In this document: positions 25,240 to 37,601 of the stretch, piece by piece | How the letters are laid out: the number at the start of each line of letters is the position of its first letter | How positions within the stretch are numbered: position 1 is the stretch's first letter | Assembly (NCBI GenBank): GCA_021234535.1 | Contig: CM037833.1 | Location: 24,645,918 to 24,709,917, forward strand | Reading direction: 5' to 3' | Source: Stichopus chloronotus | Taxonomy: Eukaryota > Echinodermata > Holothuroidea > Aspidochirotida > Stichopodidae | DNA: 64,000 nucleotides | The notes under the pieces: generated by a model | What the model saw: the letters and a program-made list of their open reading frames with translations, nothing else | Told to the model about the DNA's origin: nothing | Database searches by the model: none | Position numbers and translations under genes: made by a program

Positions 25240-26176
25240 GTAAGGAAATCAAAGTAGATGAGGAAAGTAAATATTAGTTAGCCTGTAAAATGCCAGGCTC
25301 TTGGACAAAAGCTTCATTAGAGCACGTTTTGAGTTTTTGCAATATTACAAATTACAAGTAAGTCATTAAAGTGTATATATTGTTGATATTAGCCACTGTT
25401 AACAGTTGCTCCACAGAGGCTTGAGCGTGTAATCCATTTTCATTGGAGGTATTTCATGCCAAAGAATTAGTAAATTAGTTTCCAGATGCATACCCCTGAA
25501 TGAACTAAATAAACCAAAACACTTATTATGGTGGACCAGGGAATTCTTGTGGTGTCTGTTTTTTGTCACTGCCGATTTTCGACGGAAATAATAGACAGAA
25601 GAGAAATATTTTACTTTAGTGAAATTATGTCATGTTCATTAACTTATTAATTAATTTACTTATTATTATATCATATTTACTAATGGTTGTCAATGGCCCT
25701 AAAATTAAGAGGAGCAGTAAGAAAAAGAGAAACAAAACCCGTTTTCGAAATCTGGAAACAGCCATGTACATTTTACATTTCTTCTTTTTAAAGACATTAA
25801 ACAGTAAGCAATATTAACAATTCTCAAAAGGCCTCGACTAAACCCAGAGTCGTGGCTCGCCATCAATCACTGGATTAATAAACATTAATTTGTGTGCGTA
25901 TTGGAAATAATGATACAATATCAACAGGGTGAATTAATAAGAAAGAAAATCACACGACACGGTGTCTTGTGATGAGACTTCGTCTAGCTGAAACTACAAT
26001 ATTTTTAATCCACTTTTCATATCTGCAGACCTGCACCGCGTACAATCAACAGTCGCATGTATGTCGAATCGATACCTCCAATCTACGATTTCACTTCCTT
26101 TTGATAGCTTGGTTTTAATTGTGATGTGTTCAGTCTCATAGAAAAATCACACTTTTGAAGCCAATGTTTCCAGTTC

Positions 26177-26197
26177 CCACCCCCCCCCCCTCCCCCC
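26177..26197. repeat. C-rich run
   Basis: A long C-run broken by single non-C bases. On the minus strand it would encode a glycine run in a short, unsupported ORF. Confidence 0.9.
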
Positions 26198-28353
26198 GAC
26201 TCTGTCCATTCATCAGCCCTCACTCTTCTCATCTTTTCTTCCTTTTTATTTGCTCTCATCCATTTTTCAACATCATCCACAACGTTCCCCAAAATTTCTG
26301 TTGAGATTCACTTTGTACTCTGCCATACGATGACTACACGTCACATATAACGTGTATAATTCCACTATACTTTACTTAATTGAATAAAGGAAAGAGATAA
26401 AACAGCCACTTTGAATTGAACATTTTACGTCTGAAGCAGACAGCTAACATAAAAGGTTCCCCTTCTTCGTTGTTTTACGGATTTCAGATCTTTGCTAGTT
26501 TTACTCTGATGCTGAAAATATAATTCTATGTCAGTTGAGTGCAAAGATGTCTTTCAAATAAAATTATTCTAATATAAGTTGATCAACATGTTTCAGTTTA
26601 TATTTTTGTCTTGAATAAATCGCTTTAAATCATTTGAAAGTTTCTCAATGGATTATCAAGGTAAGTGTACTTTTTGAGTTCATACGTTCCATTAATTGGT
26701 CTTTACTTAGAAAACAAGTTCTTCTCAAGATTTTGGCGTGAAAAAGTATGCTCAAATATTAATCGGTCTTATAAAAAATGCATTGAAAATGTTTGTTTGA
26801 ATTTTTGGGAGATGTAACTTTTCGATTTTAATCAACAAAAGAATAAACATGATGTACAGAGCCATGTGAAAACTGTTCATTTCCTTTACAAAACATTAAA
26901 AATTGAAAGTATGAATTTTAGCCTAACTTATACCGTGTTCACAGCTTAAAGAATTGTTTAAGTACTACTTTGTCATTAGCGACTATATTTTAGGTAAAAC
27001 ATGGAGACAAATATCTGGTGAATTCACTAGTTGCCATGGTACTAAACTGGAAAGATTTTGAACTTCTGTCTGTTCCGTTAAATGTGACTTTTTTGTAATA
27101 TATACTTGCTGTTTGAAATTATTTAATATCAGCACCTTAATGATACTGGTCGGGGAAAAATAAAAAATTAAGTAAGGAAAAACAAATCACCGACACAGAG
27201 AAAAGCAGATAGTTCCATCGCAAAATAGTGTAAAGGATATATTATGGTCAACTTGTTGCAAACCTCACCGTCTTCCATCAGGTTCATCACTCCAAGCTGT
27301 GATGATCCAAATCTTTTCACAGTTTTGCTGTGAATTTCAGACGGATGCAGCTAACTTGTTTCCTCGGAATTTGAAATGCTATCTTGACATTACGTATATT
27401 ATTCGAGTTGGATATGTGGTTGAATTTTCAACAATTCAGAAATAAATCTATATCACGGCGACTGATTTTACCTACTAATGTCAGCTTCAAGCAAACTCGA
27501 GTAGTTTTGTTTGGAGAAATAACATTTTTCGTCTTCTCAAAGTTCATCAAAGATCATACTACTTTATAGCCACGAGATCTAATAACCCTCGATAATGAAT
27601 GCATAACATTCATAATTCTGGCAAGTGTATTTTCGACACCAAATAGAATCTGTAGAGATGATTACTTTGACAGGTGTTCACTTTGTTTCTTCATACTTAT
27701 TGATCTCTTACTGAACTAAACAATCTTGTTAAAGTGAACAGTTTTGTTTGCTTGGGTCCATCTACAATCCGGACGTGTTGCGACAGAGGCGTACTGGCTT
27801 TGTGAGTGCGTGACATGGATGTTTCTGTTCCAATGTTTAAACTTTCTAAACTAATCTGAGAAGCAAGAAATGAAGAATAATGTCATCATTCTTTTTTAAT
27901 GAGATTAGCTATCAGGAATTAGCTACTGGGAAGACCGGAACAGTGATACTAATTTAACGACGGAAAGATGAACAATTCGTCAGAACAGCACACCTTCGTT
28001 TATCCCTTCAAATGTGTGGGTGCTAGATTGTGTATTTTTTTTTTTCAACTATTCCACTCTTTGTAGCATTTATTGAATGAAAGATCTTGATGATCAATCG
28101 ATTTGTAGATTACTAATACTGTCATGAAAAAAGGCGTTTCTCAAGATATGCGCATAAGACACATATATGTATTTTAAGTAAATGTACCTTGATCTATGTC
28201 ACTTTAGCAATTATTGTATAGGTATCTGTCACTTACAAGTGTGCCCAGTTGTAGGAACATATAGGATGAGTTCAGTGGGAAAGGAATAAGTTTTCACAGG
28301 TACTAACAAATATCATTGTGGCTTCTCCACCTATTCATATAGCTGAATTCATC

Positions 28354-29495
28354 ATGAAAAATATCCATTATCAACCATATTCGGGGTATAACTATGTGAT
28401 CTATAACTTTTCTTTTCCATTGAATATCTCTTATTTGCCTGATCCAGACATGGATGCCTACCTTAAATTTCCTCTTGCACCTTACCTAATTAGCTTTTTA
28501 GGTATTTGTGCCGTGATCACAAATACGTTGTTTATCTTCACAGTTCAAAGGAATCCATGTTTACGTCAAAGTAGAATTGCTGTTTACTTAGTAGCATTGT
28601 CATGTGTTGACATAATCTCTTCTTTTGTTTTTGTATTACTTGGGTTTGTAATCATGTCTGTATATGAAACCAGTCCTGTTGACTGGGTCTATTTTTACCG
28701 TTATGTCGAATTTATATCACTCCTTCGTGGTCCCTTCGAAATCGTTAGTTTATGTCTTACTATTCGCATTGCATATGAGCGTTTTAGAAGTATTTGTAGG
28801 CCTCTTGCCAGCTTCAGCCTGTCTACAAATTTGACAAGACGACGTTTTTACACCGTAATCGTCATTTTCTTTGCTGTGATTGCTTTGGAGTATGGGTTCA
28901 AACATCTAACAGTAATTTCTTTAACCAAATCAAACCAATCACGGCACTATTTTGTGGAGCAGGTACTCATAAGTAGCTACATTGTGATTTTCCTGTACTG
29001 CACTACTTTTTTCATCACTGCTATAATATATTACAAAGTCATTAAAGCTTTTTCTAAAGATCTTGATATGGGCAATGACGCCAGTAGAATTCACCGCACA
29101 CAACAAAAACAAATAACCAAAATGGTCCTGGTCAATACGGCAGTTTTTTTTTTTGTTTTGTGTTACTTCAGGATACCGTAATCGTCCTTCTCATCATTTT
29201 GAAAAACTTTGAGTTAACTCTTCCCTTGTATTTGTATCTTTCGGTTATTCCTACTTTGCTTAATTCTGGTATAAATCCTATCGTTTACAATATTTTTGGT
29301 TCACGTTACCGCGGAGCTTTCGTCAATACTTTTCCTTGTTTTAAGTTATTTAAATTGCGTTTTGGAAGAGATGGACAGTCTGCGTTCGGAGAAGTTGAAA
29401 TGAACAGAAGAACTACCTCTAACGGTCAAAACCTCACCTCAAGAAATGTAAAGCGATGGTTACGGAAACCTCAACCACACCCTGTTCATGTATGA
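28354..29495 (+). CDS. Class A (rhodopsin-like) GPCR, one exon, with a one-base frameshift
   Basis: A seven-helix receptor of about 380 residues at the plasma membrane; ligand unknown. The start is ATG 28354, the first ATG of the frame. The N-terminus has N-glycosylation sites N18 and N24. TM1 is about 43-65 (ITNTLFIF in place of the GN motif), TM2 76-98 with ALSCVD, TM3 119-140 ending in YER instead of DRY, TM4 166-187, TM5 207-230, TM6 from about 256, and TM7 has NPIVY followed by a basic tail. The usual TM3 cysteine and TM4 tryptophan are not evident. The frame breaks in TM6 at a run of 11 T (29144-29154). Reading stops at 29181, while the rest continues in another frame to TGA 29495. One more T would restore the frame and give a C-F pair where most receptors have CWxP. 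This is either a sequencing or assembly slip or a recent null. The helical layout vaguely recalls FMRFamide-receptor-like proteins, but I cannot assign a subfamily. Confidence 0.8.
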
Positions 29496-30239
29496 TATGA
29501 AAACAACCAAGTGACGCTTTAGTTAATAGGCTCGTCGTTATATATGCTACATCACTGAGAATATAAATCATCTGAAACACCAACAGTATATGAAACCGTG
29601 GTGAGACACAGCACAACATACACTGCCCCTCTTCTCAGACTGCTGATTGTTTTCCTGTTAAATGTCTGTGTCACAAGTGAACAGGTTAATGTGATACTTG
29701 CCGGTTACGAGAATTTTCCAAGTGATAATAGCACACCAATTAAAATGCAACGAAGTGTGAATTTGTTATCACATTTGATTCAACTAGTCAACAAGTTTCC
29801 ACCAATTGTGTTAAATGTTCCGTTCATACGTATTGATTTAAGGGAGCAACTGCACAGCTGAGAAAAGACAAGTGGAGAAAAAGAACGGACTGAACTTACG
29901 AATATTATCCTTCTTTAGCGACATGTATATTCGCATGTCATTCTTCTGTTGAAGTTTGAATGGCTTGAACCAATACATAGAATGATGACAGAGATGAAAT
30001 GATTTACATTAAACGAAATCTGAACAAAAAGTCATCATTGGACGTTCCCGTTAACACGTCTCAGTCGACACATAGAGCTTAGTTCTAGCGCAAACCAAGC
30101 AAAAGGATCGTTTACCTTCAATACAATAATACTACTTATTCACTGTCTTTGTAGAATTAACTGTCAGCTGTGACTTTAAATGTCACATGCGGGACAGTTT
30201 TAGATTTAATCTCAGTAACTAATAGAAGATTCGATGTAC

Positions 30240-31045
30240 ATCAGAACTGTATTGCTCTCATTTAAGTTTCCTTTTATTGTATATAGTTCTACTATCAATG
30301 TCGATGCTTAGCACATATACTGTGATGCCTTATAAATGCATTTTTCTGCAGTGCTTTTGTATGAGACTTTGTATGAGACCAGAAGTATAAAGGCAGAAAT
30401 TTTAAACTGTAAATTGTTACCGAAAAAAGAATGAAATATTTGTAACTAAACAAGGCAGTCGGTATAACGTTACAAAATGTGTTCCAGCTATAATCGGTAC
30501 ACTTGGGTGCCGATATGACTGTGTCGACTAGCTGCTTACTACTTTTGTTTAAAAATTGTTATTAAAACATCGAGTTTGTTTAAATGAATATATTGAAGTA
30601 ACAAATTTACGCATCACAATTTAGGATGGACTACATGTGATTACCTTAATTTAAACAGCCTTACTGTTTCCTAAGAGGAGGAAGGATAAAGAATGTCTGA
30701 AAAGGTTATATGTGTCCTCTTCTTGTGTGAGACGGTCACTGATAGTTCAATCTGGCACTGAAAATAGCGACAGCTGAGCAAATTGTAAAGATTTGACTCT
30801 AATTAAGCAATAGACTCATATAATGCGAATACATTGCCGATGCTCTCATTTTTAAGTGAATTGTTATTTTCTTTAACAAAGTGTGTAATCATTGTAGGAA
30901 AACATCAAGAGAATTAATTTGCATGTATTTCAAACTTTGAATAAAGTTGATTTGGTCAAATCCGACATTGTTATTCATAGTAGTATTATTTTCCATCACA
31001 ACACCAATCAATCGAATTGATAATTTTCAAATATCACCTTTGCAA
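30240..31045. repeat. Duplicated segment, copy A
   Basis: Shared blocks with copy B include GATGCCTTATAAATGCATTT near 30325, AGTATTTGTAAC-like near 30435, a CCTTACTGTTTCCTAAG-like block near 30659, TTCAATCTGGCACTG near 30747, and TTATTTTCCATCACAACACC near 30987. The order is the same in both copies. Confidence 0.7.
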
Positions 31046-31375
31046 ATAAGCCAATTTATTATTCAAGGGCGATTTCAAGGAAGAAGAAGAAGAACTACAA
31101 AAAGTAAGCAAAAATCATAATGGAGAGAAGTATTTTTTTCTGTTTTTAAAAGCATCAATAGAACACTGGATTTGATAACTTCTGGGAGAAGAATCAAAAT
31201 ATGAAAGGATTTTTGTCACTAAATTTGTTTCTGATATATTGCCGATAGTCAAAAGGAAAATTGGAACCAACTGCAATTTCATTTTTGTAATTTCAAAAAG
31301 GTATATGCCTTTAACAACTCTTTAACGTCTCAAATACTCACTCGTCGAATTCCTGTCTGAATTTCTGTCTTTTTA

Positions 31376-31418
<43 letters not shown>

Positions 31419-31420
31419 GT
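31376..31420. repeat. (TCTG)n microsatellite
   Basis: About eleven tandem TCTG units with one TCTA variant at the end. Confidence 0.95.
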
Positions 31421-32329
31421 CGATTTCTAGGCAAATGTGTACGAACATGCAAGTATTTCTGCCGTTCGACGCGTACGTGGTGTATGCACTACTTGATCAC
31501 TAAGTAACTTGAAGTGACTTGAATTTTGAGCACCTCTATCGACTTCAAGTAATCTGAGTCACTGATGAAGTATATAGTTCATCGCACCTTCCGGCATATG
31601 GGTATCGAATGACCATGCAAAACGATAGGGAAGAGATTTGCAACTCCGTAGATCAGCCGATCCGAACACTTGCTCAGCATGTATATGCATCTTTGCTTAA
31701 CACTTTGTTGAAAGTTTTTATATGCTTGTGTGTTATTACCCTCGGGGCGCTTAAAAAAACTACAGCTACAAAAGTATAGGGTCTAATTCTACTTCTTTAG
31801 ACTCATTTTGTTTTCGTTTTTTTTTTCTCCCCACTCTTTCAAGTTATGGATATTCCGTGAAAGTAGGAACGGTGAAACATGTGGAAAGAGGTTAGAGGGG
31901 GATTCAAAGCTAGGATAACATGATAGCAGTCTTCAGTCTTGAGCATAGCCCACCACGCTACGAGAACCCATTTAGTTGGTTGGTGTCTGAAAATACATAT
32001 AATCCAATTTAGTCATTACCAATACTTACTGTCTTAAGGATTAAAACAGGAGTCTTATAAAAGCGGCAAAATTGTAACCTGCGTTGTTACGTTATAACAC
32101 AGAGCATTTATATGCTTATTATGTTATCCAGTAGAAGCATGTAGAAGCTATAAGTATGCTCGACATAAGTGGACTGTCTGCGTGTAATTAACTTTTAGCT
32201 TTGAATTGAAGCGTCACAAAGGAAAAAGTTCATGCTGTCGATGTTGTGTTAACTTTAATACGATCTTAATATTTTCGTAAGGATTAATTCCATGAGAATT
32301 ATATACCTATCTTTTAGGTTCATTGCATA

Positions 32330-33500
32330 GTTTTTGTATCAAGACCGTTCCTTATTACTCTACGGCACTTCTCACTGTGATGCTTTATAAATACATTTTG
32401 TGCTTTAAGAGAAACAAATTACACATATTAGACCAGTAGTACTGGCTACATACAAAATTGCTAAACTGTAAATGCTTACAACAGAAGACGAAAAGTATTT
32501 GTAACCAACCATGTCAGTAACATAAAAATATGCACAAAAAAAAAAATAAGTGCTCCATCTACAGACGGTACAGTTGTTTGTTAATTTGACTGCATCACGC
32601 GAGTGATCAGCGGTTTGCCAATTTATGTAAAGTTTGTGGTTACAGTGAAAGTTTGTTTTTATAATGTAAATGAAGTAACAACTTGACACATCACAATTTA
32701 GCAATGACTTAGTTTGATTGACTTAAATTTAATGGGAAATAGGACGCTAAGAATACAACAATATGACATACAAAGAAAATAGATTTACCAATCGTTTGAA
32801 CCATTCAGTGTCATCAGTTATCTGTGAAGGCTTCATGTCTTCAAAAAAGTATCCATGTGATGAGTAACGAACGACGTTTAATTTGAATGTTAGAAAGTTT
32901 GCGTGAATAAGTTATTGTTCAGTATAACAAATATAACAAAAGATCTGAATTTCTCTCTTTGAAACTTGTTTCTTCACTATTTTTTACGATCTTTTATTCT
33001 CTATCTAAAAACAATGGTTCTTAAAATTATGATTGTTTTTTTTTTCAAAACAAACGTCTTATTTCCTTTGAATAGCCTTACTTTCCTAAGTATGAGGAGG
33101 GTAAAGAGAACCCCTGAAAAAAACGTCAATACGTGTCGTCTTCTCGTATGAAAGTGTCATTGAGAGGTCAATCTGGTACTGCAAACACCAACAACTGAGC
33201 AAAATTGTTGACATTGACCCTAATTGAGCAATTGCAATTCGTGTTATACCAATTAGATTGCTGGTGCATCTATTTTCATTCGATCGAAAAGTAGTTTTCT
33301 GTAAGACAGTGTCAAATCAGTGCATGGAAACGGTCTGAATTAAAATGATTAATTTGCATGCACTAAGTTAAAACGTCGATTAAAGGTTTATATTTCTTGA
33401 ACTGTAGAGGTGATTTGGTCAAAATTACTATTATTAATCTCATTACTGTTATTTTCCATCACAGCATCAGTCAATCGAAATTAACGCTTTCAAGATCACT
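32330..33500. repeat. Duplicated segment, copy B
   Basis: Diverged copy of 30240-31045 with the same block order (TGCTTTATAAATACATTT near 32380, CCTTACTTTCCTAAG near 33078, GTCAATCTGGTACTGC near 33168, TTATTTTCCATCACAGCATC near 33450) and extra inserted DNA. It leads into a fragment of a GPCR gene. Confidence 0.65.
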
Positions 33501-33529
33501 TTAAAAACACCCCATGGCTTGATTCAACT

Positions 33530-33700
33530 GTTTATGTGCTTTACTTCAGAATACCATAAACGTCCTTGTCTTTGCTATAAGAAGAAATATGAGTTAACTT
33601 TTAGCATGGATCAGATACTTGAGCATTGTAACACAGGAGTGACCCTATGCAACTTGCTTTTAACGGCTTGTATATTGGGTGTCTGGCACTGACCACGTTG
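33530..33700 (+). pseudogene. Decayed GPCR fragment (TM6-TM7 part)
   Basis: The stretch from about 33534 (TGTGCTTTACTTCAGAATAC and following bases) matches the intact receptor from about 29155 (TGTGTTACTTCAGGATACC) through TTTGAGTTAACTCTT. Beyond that a shifted frame gives ELTLAWIRYLS, resembling ELTLPLYLYLS of the receptor, followed by stops. There is no upstream receptor sequence. I read it as a remnant of a tandem GPCR duplication. Confidence 0.6.
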
Positions 33701-35209
33701 AGTTTGCGTCAATTTGCCAAGTGGGAAATAAAATCTTCGTAAATAAGAAACAAGAATTAGATTTCGAATTGTTTTTAAAATCACCAAAATACGTTTGATA
33801 GTATGTTACGTCTTTAGAGAACTACAAGTCCTGTAAGGTTGGGTGTACAATTGACCTAAATATGTAGGTTCCCTTTGTTTGGAATAGACTCTATTCACAC
33901 TAACTATGTTTGGAATCACTCTGTTTTGGTGGTAAGAAAGAAATAAGAGACATTACGGCAGGGATAAAATCATCTAATATTAAAGAGAAAAGGTCGAAGA
34001 CAAACTGACGTTCCCGTTGACATGTATCACTTCAGACAAAGGACTAAGATTTTGCTCAAATCATCAATATCGAAGGGAAGGATTGCAACAATTTACATTT
34101 TTGGTTTTTTAAATGTGAGTGCTTTTATCAGTTTTCGATGACATTGTTATTTTACGGAAGAGCAACACAACTTATTATGGTAAGAAAATGAAGGTAAGGT
34201 GAGAGGGTGCATGGGAATTCTATTCATATTGTTAAGTACAAACATTTTAGCAAAAGTAAATTGCATTTCAAAATGTTAAAAGCTAACTTAACAAAAAAAA
34301 AAGACTGTGACGTTTCAAACATGTCCCATTACCACTCCGTTCAGAAATGATCCATATTACAAACTCTTGCATCAAACCATATTGATTCAAAATGAATCAC
34401 TACACTGGTCGACTTACTTGTAATATGTGATCGTATATTAAACCCCTCAACTAATAAGTTTACTTTACCATTAATTAGACTCAAAATGTTTAGGCAATAT
34501 CAAACAGATTATTGGAAATTTTACAAAGTCACCAATTAAGCTAAAATAAACTTTCTTTTTAAAAGTCATCTAGTTGTATAGCTTCAAAATGCCATTTTTT
34601 TTTTGTTTTGGCCTGAACATATACGGTGCTTTTTCGAGAGTATATAGATGGTTATCATGTAATATTTTATATCATAGTAGATAATTTCCTTAGGTGTCAG
34701 TGACAATGAAGAATTCTTTAATCACATTTGATTATCACAGAGACACAGGTGTAAATAAATATATAAATACTTACGAGAGGCACGTATACATATCGTATAT
34801 CGTATATGTATTAGTTTACCCTTTATCAAATGTTTCAATTATATTGTAACGAATGAGTACGTCTAGTGGTAAGCTGTGAAAAAAATATCTTCCGATAATC
34901 TCATCACATCTCTTGAACAGAATATATAATTAAATTTAATAAAATCTCTGCTTATAGCTAGGTTATAGCATTTCATTTTGAACGAGATCAATAATGCAAC
35001 AATTGCAAATCTTCTGAAACGAGGCTATGATTAATCACTATTTTCAGCACGAGCAGGGGGGTTAAATTCCTTACGTTTTAAGGAATTTAAAATTACCATT
35101 TGAAAGGTAATAAAACAAAAAGTCTCAATCCGTGTGAATGGAAACCTACATGGTAATTTGTAACATGATTATGAAAAATACAGTTTACTGTGTATCTACG
35201 TTTCTAGCA
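33701..35209. other. Non-coding stretch
   Basis: AT-rich DNA; nothing recognised. Confidence 0.4.
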
Positions 35210-35670
35210 TTTCCAAATCCCAGAAGGTAAGAAATATGTGCTCGTATGTAAGAAGACTAAAACATTGACATTGTTAGGATATATTAATTTTCGGCCACAT
35301 TTGTATGTTGGGAATCACTTAATTAAACATATTTCAACGGTACTACCCAACGTAGCGTAGGTCAGATTTTAGCAAGTTGAGTGCTCCTGATGGTGGGCAT
35401 GCGGTATAGCATTTTATGCAGTGCTTATACTGCAGTGACAGCGTACGCAATAGTCATCGCCAGAAACTATATTTTTGGAAGGACAACCCTGCAATGGACA
35501 AATTGTGCATGGTCTATGATTTTTCGAGTTTATTTGGTGTCTTTGAGCTGCCTTTGGAAACCTGAACGCAAGGATAATGGTGTGGTTTCGAAATAGGCTA
35601 TTTCAGTTTCCAAAATTGTCTGTGGGAGGTTTTCATCCCTTTGTTATCGTACGAGTGGACAATCTATCAG
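35210..35670. repeat. Diverged duplicate pair, copy 1
   Basis: Aligns by eye with 39010-39480. Shared blocks are AACGTAGCGTAGGTCAGATTTTAGCAAG (near 35350), GAGTGCTCCTGATGGTGGGC, GCAATGGACAAATTG and TTTGGAAACCTGAACGC. ORFs here are not kept in copy 2, so it is probably non-coding or long decayed. Confidence 0.7.
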
Positions 35671-36533
35671 AGGTTTCCTTAATTATCTTTAATGATGTCC
35701 ACCATTTTAGATCTATGGTTGGTACCCCCCATGATCAATTTTACAGGAGAGGCCTGATCTTGGAGTTCGTTTTCTATTACAAAGAGAGTGATTATATTTT
35801 TTAAGTGCAAAGATGGCTCAATACTTTGACAAACTACATACGGAATACAGAAATACATCTATGTAGACGCTTGCAGTCATGAATGCAGTAAAAATGTTGT
35901 TTGAGCACTCTAACCTTAATATACTTACTACTTTACTACTAGTTAGCATGAATGCCACCCTAAATGCACTTTGTCTATTTAAATGTGTTTGGGTTCAACG
36001 CATATGTATGCCAATTTAACATGTATCTATGTTACAAAAAAATGTCGTTTCTTTTTTCTACATTTTCATATGATACCTTATATTATGCTGATAGTACATC
36101 CACCCATTTCAAATATTCATTCACTCATGTCTCAGATCTTCATTAAATTATAAACCTATCTTTACATGCATCCTGCTTGAAGGTGAGCCTAATAAAAGTG
36201 ATTCACACACAAAACCTTCGACGTTGAGTGTCTGAAGAATGAATGCATAAAGAGACAAAAAAAATGCATGAAAAAATGAGGAGAAAGACATTAAAATAAA
36301 AAACAGTGCAAAGCAAAGACGAAAAAAGTTTACTTTGTTTTTCTTAAGTTAGTAAAGACTACGTTGACTAAACACATTTTCAGAATCCACATAATTATTT
36401 AAAGTTGTTTGTTGTAATATTGTGAGCGTGTGAACCCTCTTCAGCTTCTCAGACTATGATAGGATGAATATGTTTTATCGATATATTCATACATACTTGG
36501 TAAGAATCCTCAACTCTTATTGGCCGATTTCAG

Positions 36534-37601
36534 TCAGGTGACCATTTCTTACCCGATGAGTAACATATGTAAATTACATTTTAGAGTAAGCTCACAGTCG
36601 GATGAACACAATGAATCTGTATATCGACAGTGTTTTGTGGTCTGTCAAAGCCCAGCAGGGTGGACAGGCCGACGTACTACAAAAATGACTGTGAAGTTCG
36701 CAGTAGGTCCAGCATAGGGCTACTGAAAAGTGAAATTAGGCGTTTTTATATAAATCATACATAGATATAGGTAGGTCTAACAACAGCCCAGTGATAATAT
36801 CTGTGGTTCCCCTCACGGTAATCTTAACTCTTTAGTTAAATTGCGAAATTGTGTCACCGTTTTCGAAAACGTTATTGAATCAGAAGATTTGATAAAACCA
36901 ATTAGAATTCCTTCTTCCTCGATTTTACGGAGACAGTCCAATAACGAGTCTTTATGGAATAAAATCATACAGAGGATTAAGGACTGTAATCGCAAAACTC
37001 CCACTGACAGCCATAGGCAAAGGGGCCGCACATGCAAAGTAAGTCAAATAACGTACATCCTAAGCCCCATATATTGAGGTATAGATACATTTCAGTTGCC
37101 CTGACACAACTGTGCAATGTGCACACAACCAGTGTAATCAGACCGACCCTAAACCAAAAGGTGTGTCAGATGATATGGAAACCTCACACGTTGCTAAAGC
37201 TGATCTGCAGTTTATTGTCTGTCAAAGCGTTTTTATTAGTCACTTTTGACATCATCTCCAACACAGACAAACAATGATGGGGACTTTCGTCCAGATAGTA
37301 ACTTTCTCCATCCAGTGAATGACGTATGTGAGCATCATTATTCAGTTTCAAAAAAGTTTTGAAAGTAATGAAATTGATTAAAGTGTATAATTTTTACGTT
37401 TAGATTTTTCAGGATCCTAGTTTAGGGCTTGCTATTGCAGCAATTAAAACGGCTGTCCATCCAAGTCCCATCAGAATGTGTCAGCAGCAGCTTTGTACTC
37501 ATCTGAGTGTAGAGATCCCTTACACTAAGTTTTACGTTACACCTGTTTCAGGACACGTCTTTTGTAGAGTACTTTTGTATAGTTTGAAGAACGTCATATA
37601 A
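36534..37601 (+). CDS. Unidentified three-exon model (partial)
   Basis: Possible exons: 36534-36702 (acceptor ccgatttcag, donor GCA|gtaggt), 36787-37038 (acceptor ctaacaacag, donor AAA|gtaagt) and 37413-37601 (acceptor atttttcag, ends TAA). The inner junctions are phase 0 and agree. The peptides look protein-like (RQCFVVCQSPAGWTGRR in the first, SLWNKIIQRIKDCNRK in the second, DPSLGLAIAAIKTAVHPSP in the third). I do not recognise a family. Weak points are the 84-bp first intron, a stop shortly after the first donor if it is not used, and no upstream exon (the first exon needs two bases from one). A further open piece after a ttttcag acceptor at about 38548 may or may not belong. Confidence 0.3.

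Larger units (their letters stand above)
22116..28353. other. Long stretch without a supported gene
   Basis: AT-rich DNA holding poly-C runs at 22721-22731, 23151-23163 and 26180-26197 and a short imperfect hairpin at about 22927-22968. Splice-flanked open pieces were seen at about 24823-24909 and 25163-25239 but could not be linked to each other or to a family. The last part must include the promoter and any 5' exon of the GPCR gene. Confidence 0.4.
29496..33529. other. GPCR 3' flank and spacer
   Basis: Contains the GPCR 3' UTR and a segment (about 30240-31045) that is repeated in diverged form at about 32330-33500. A (TCTG)n microsatellite lies at 31376-31420. No supported gene. Confidence 0.5.

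Noticed and set aside
29598..29861. ORF with a signal-peptide-like start downstream of the GPCR
   Set aside because: It has no ATG at the start and lies in the likely 3' UTR of the receptor.
35381..35804. Two consecutive ORFs in duplicate copy 1
   Set aside because: They lack good starts, and the aligned copy at 39.2 kb breaks both frames.
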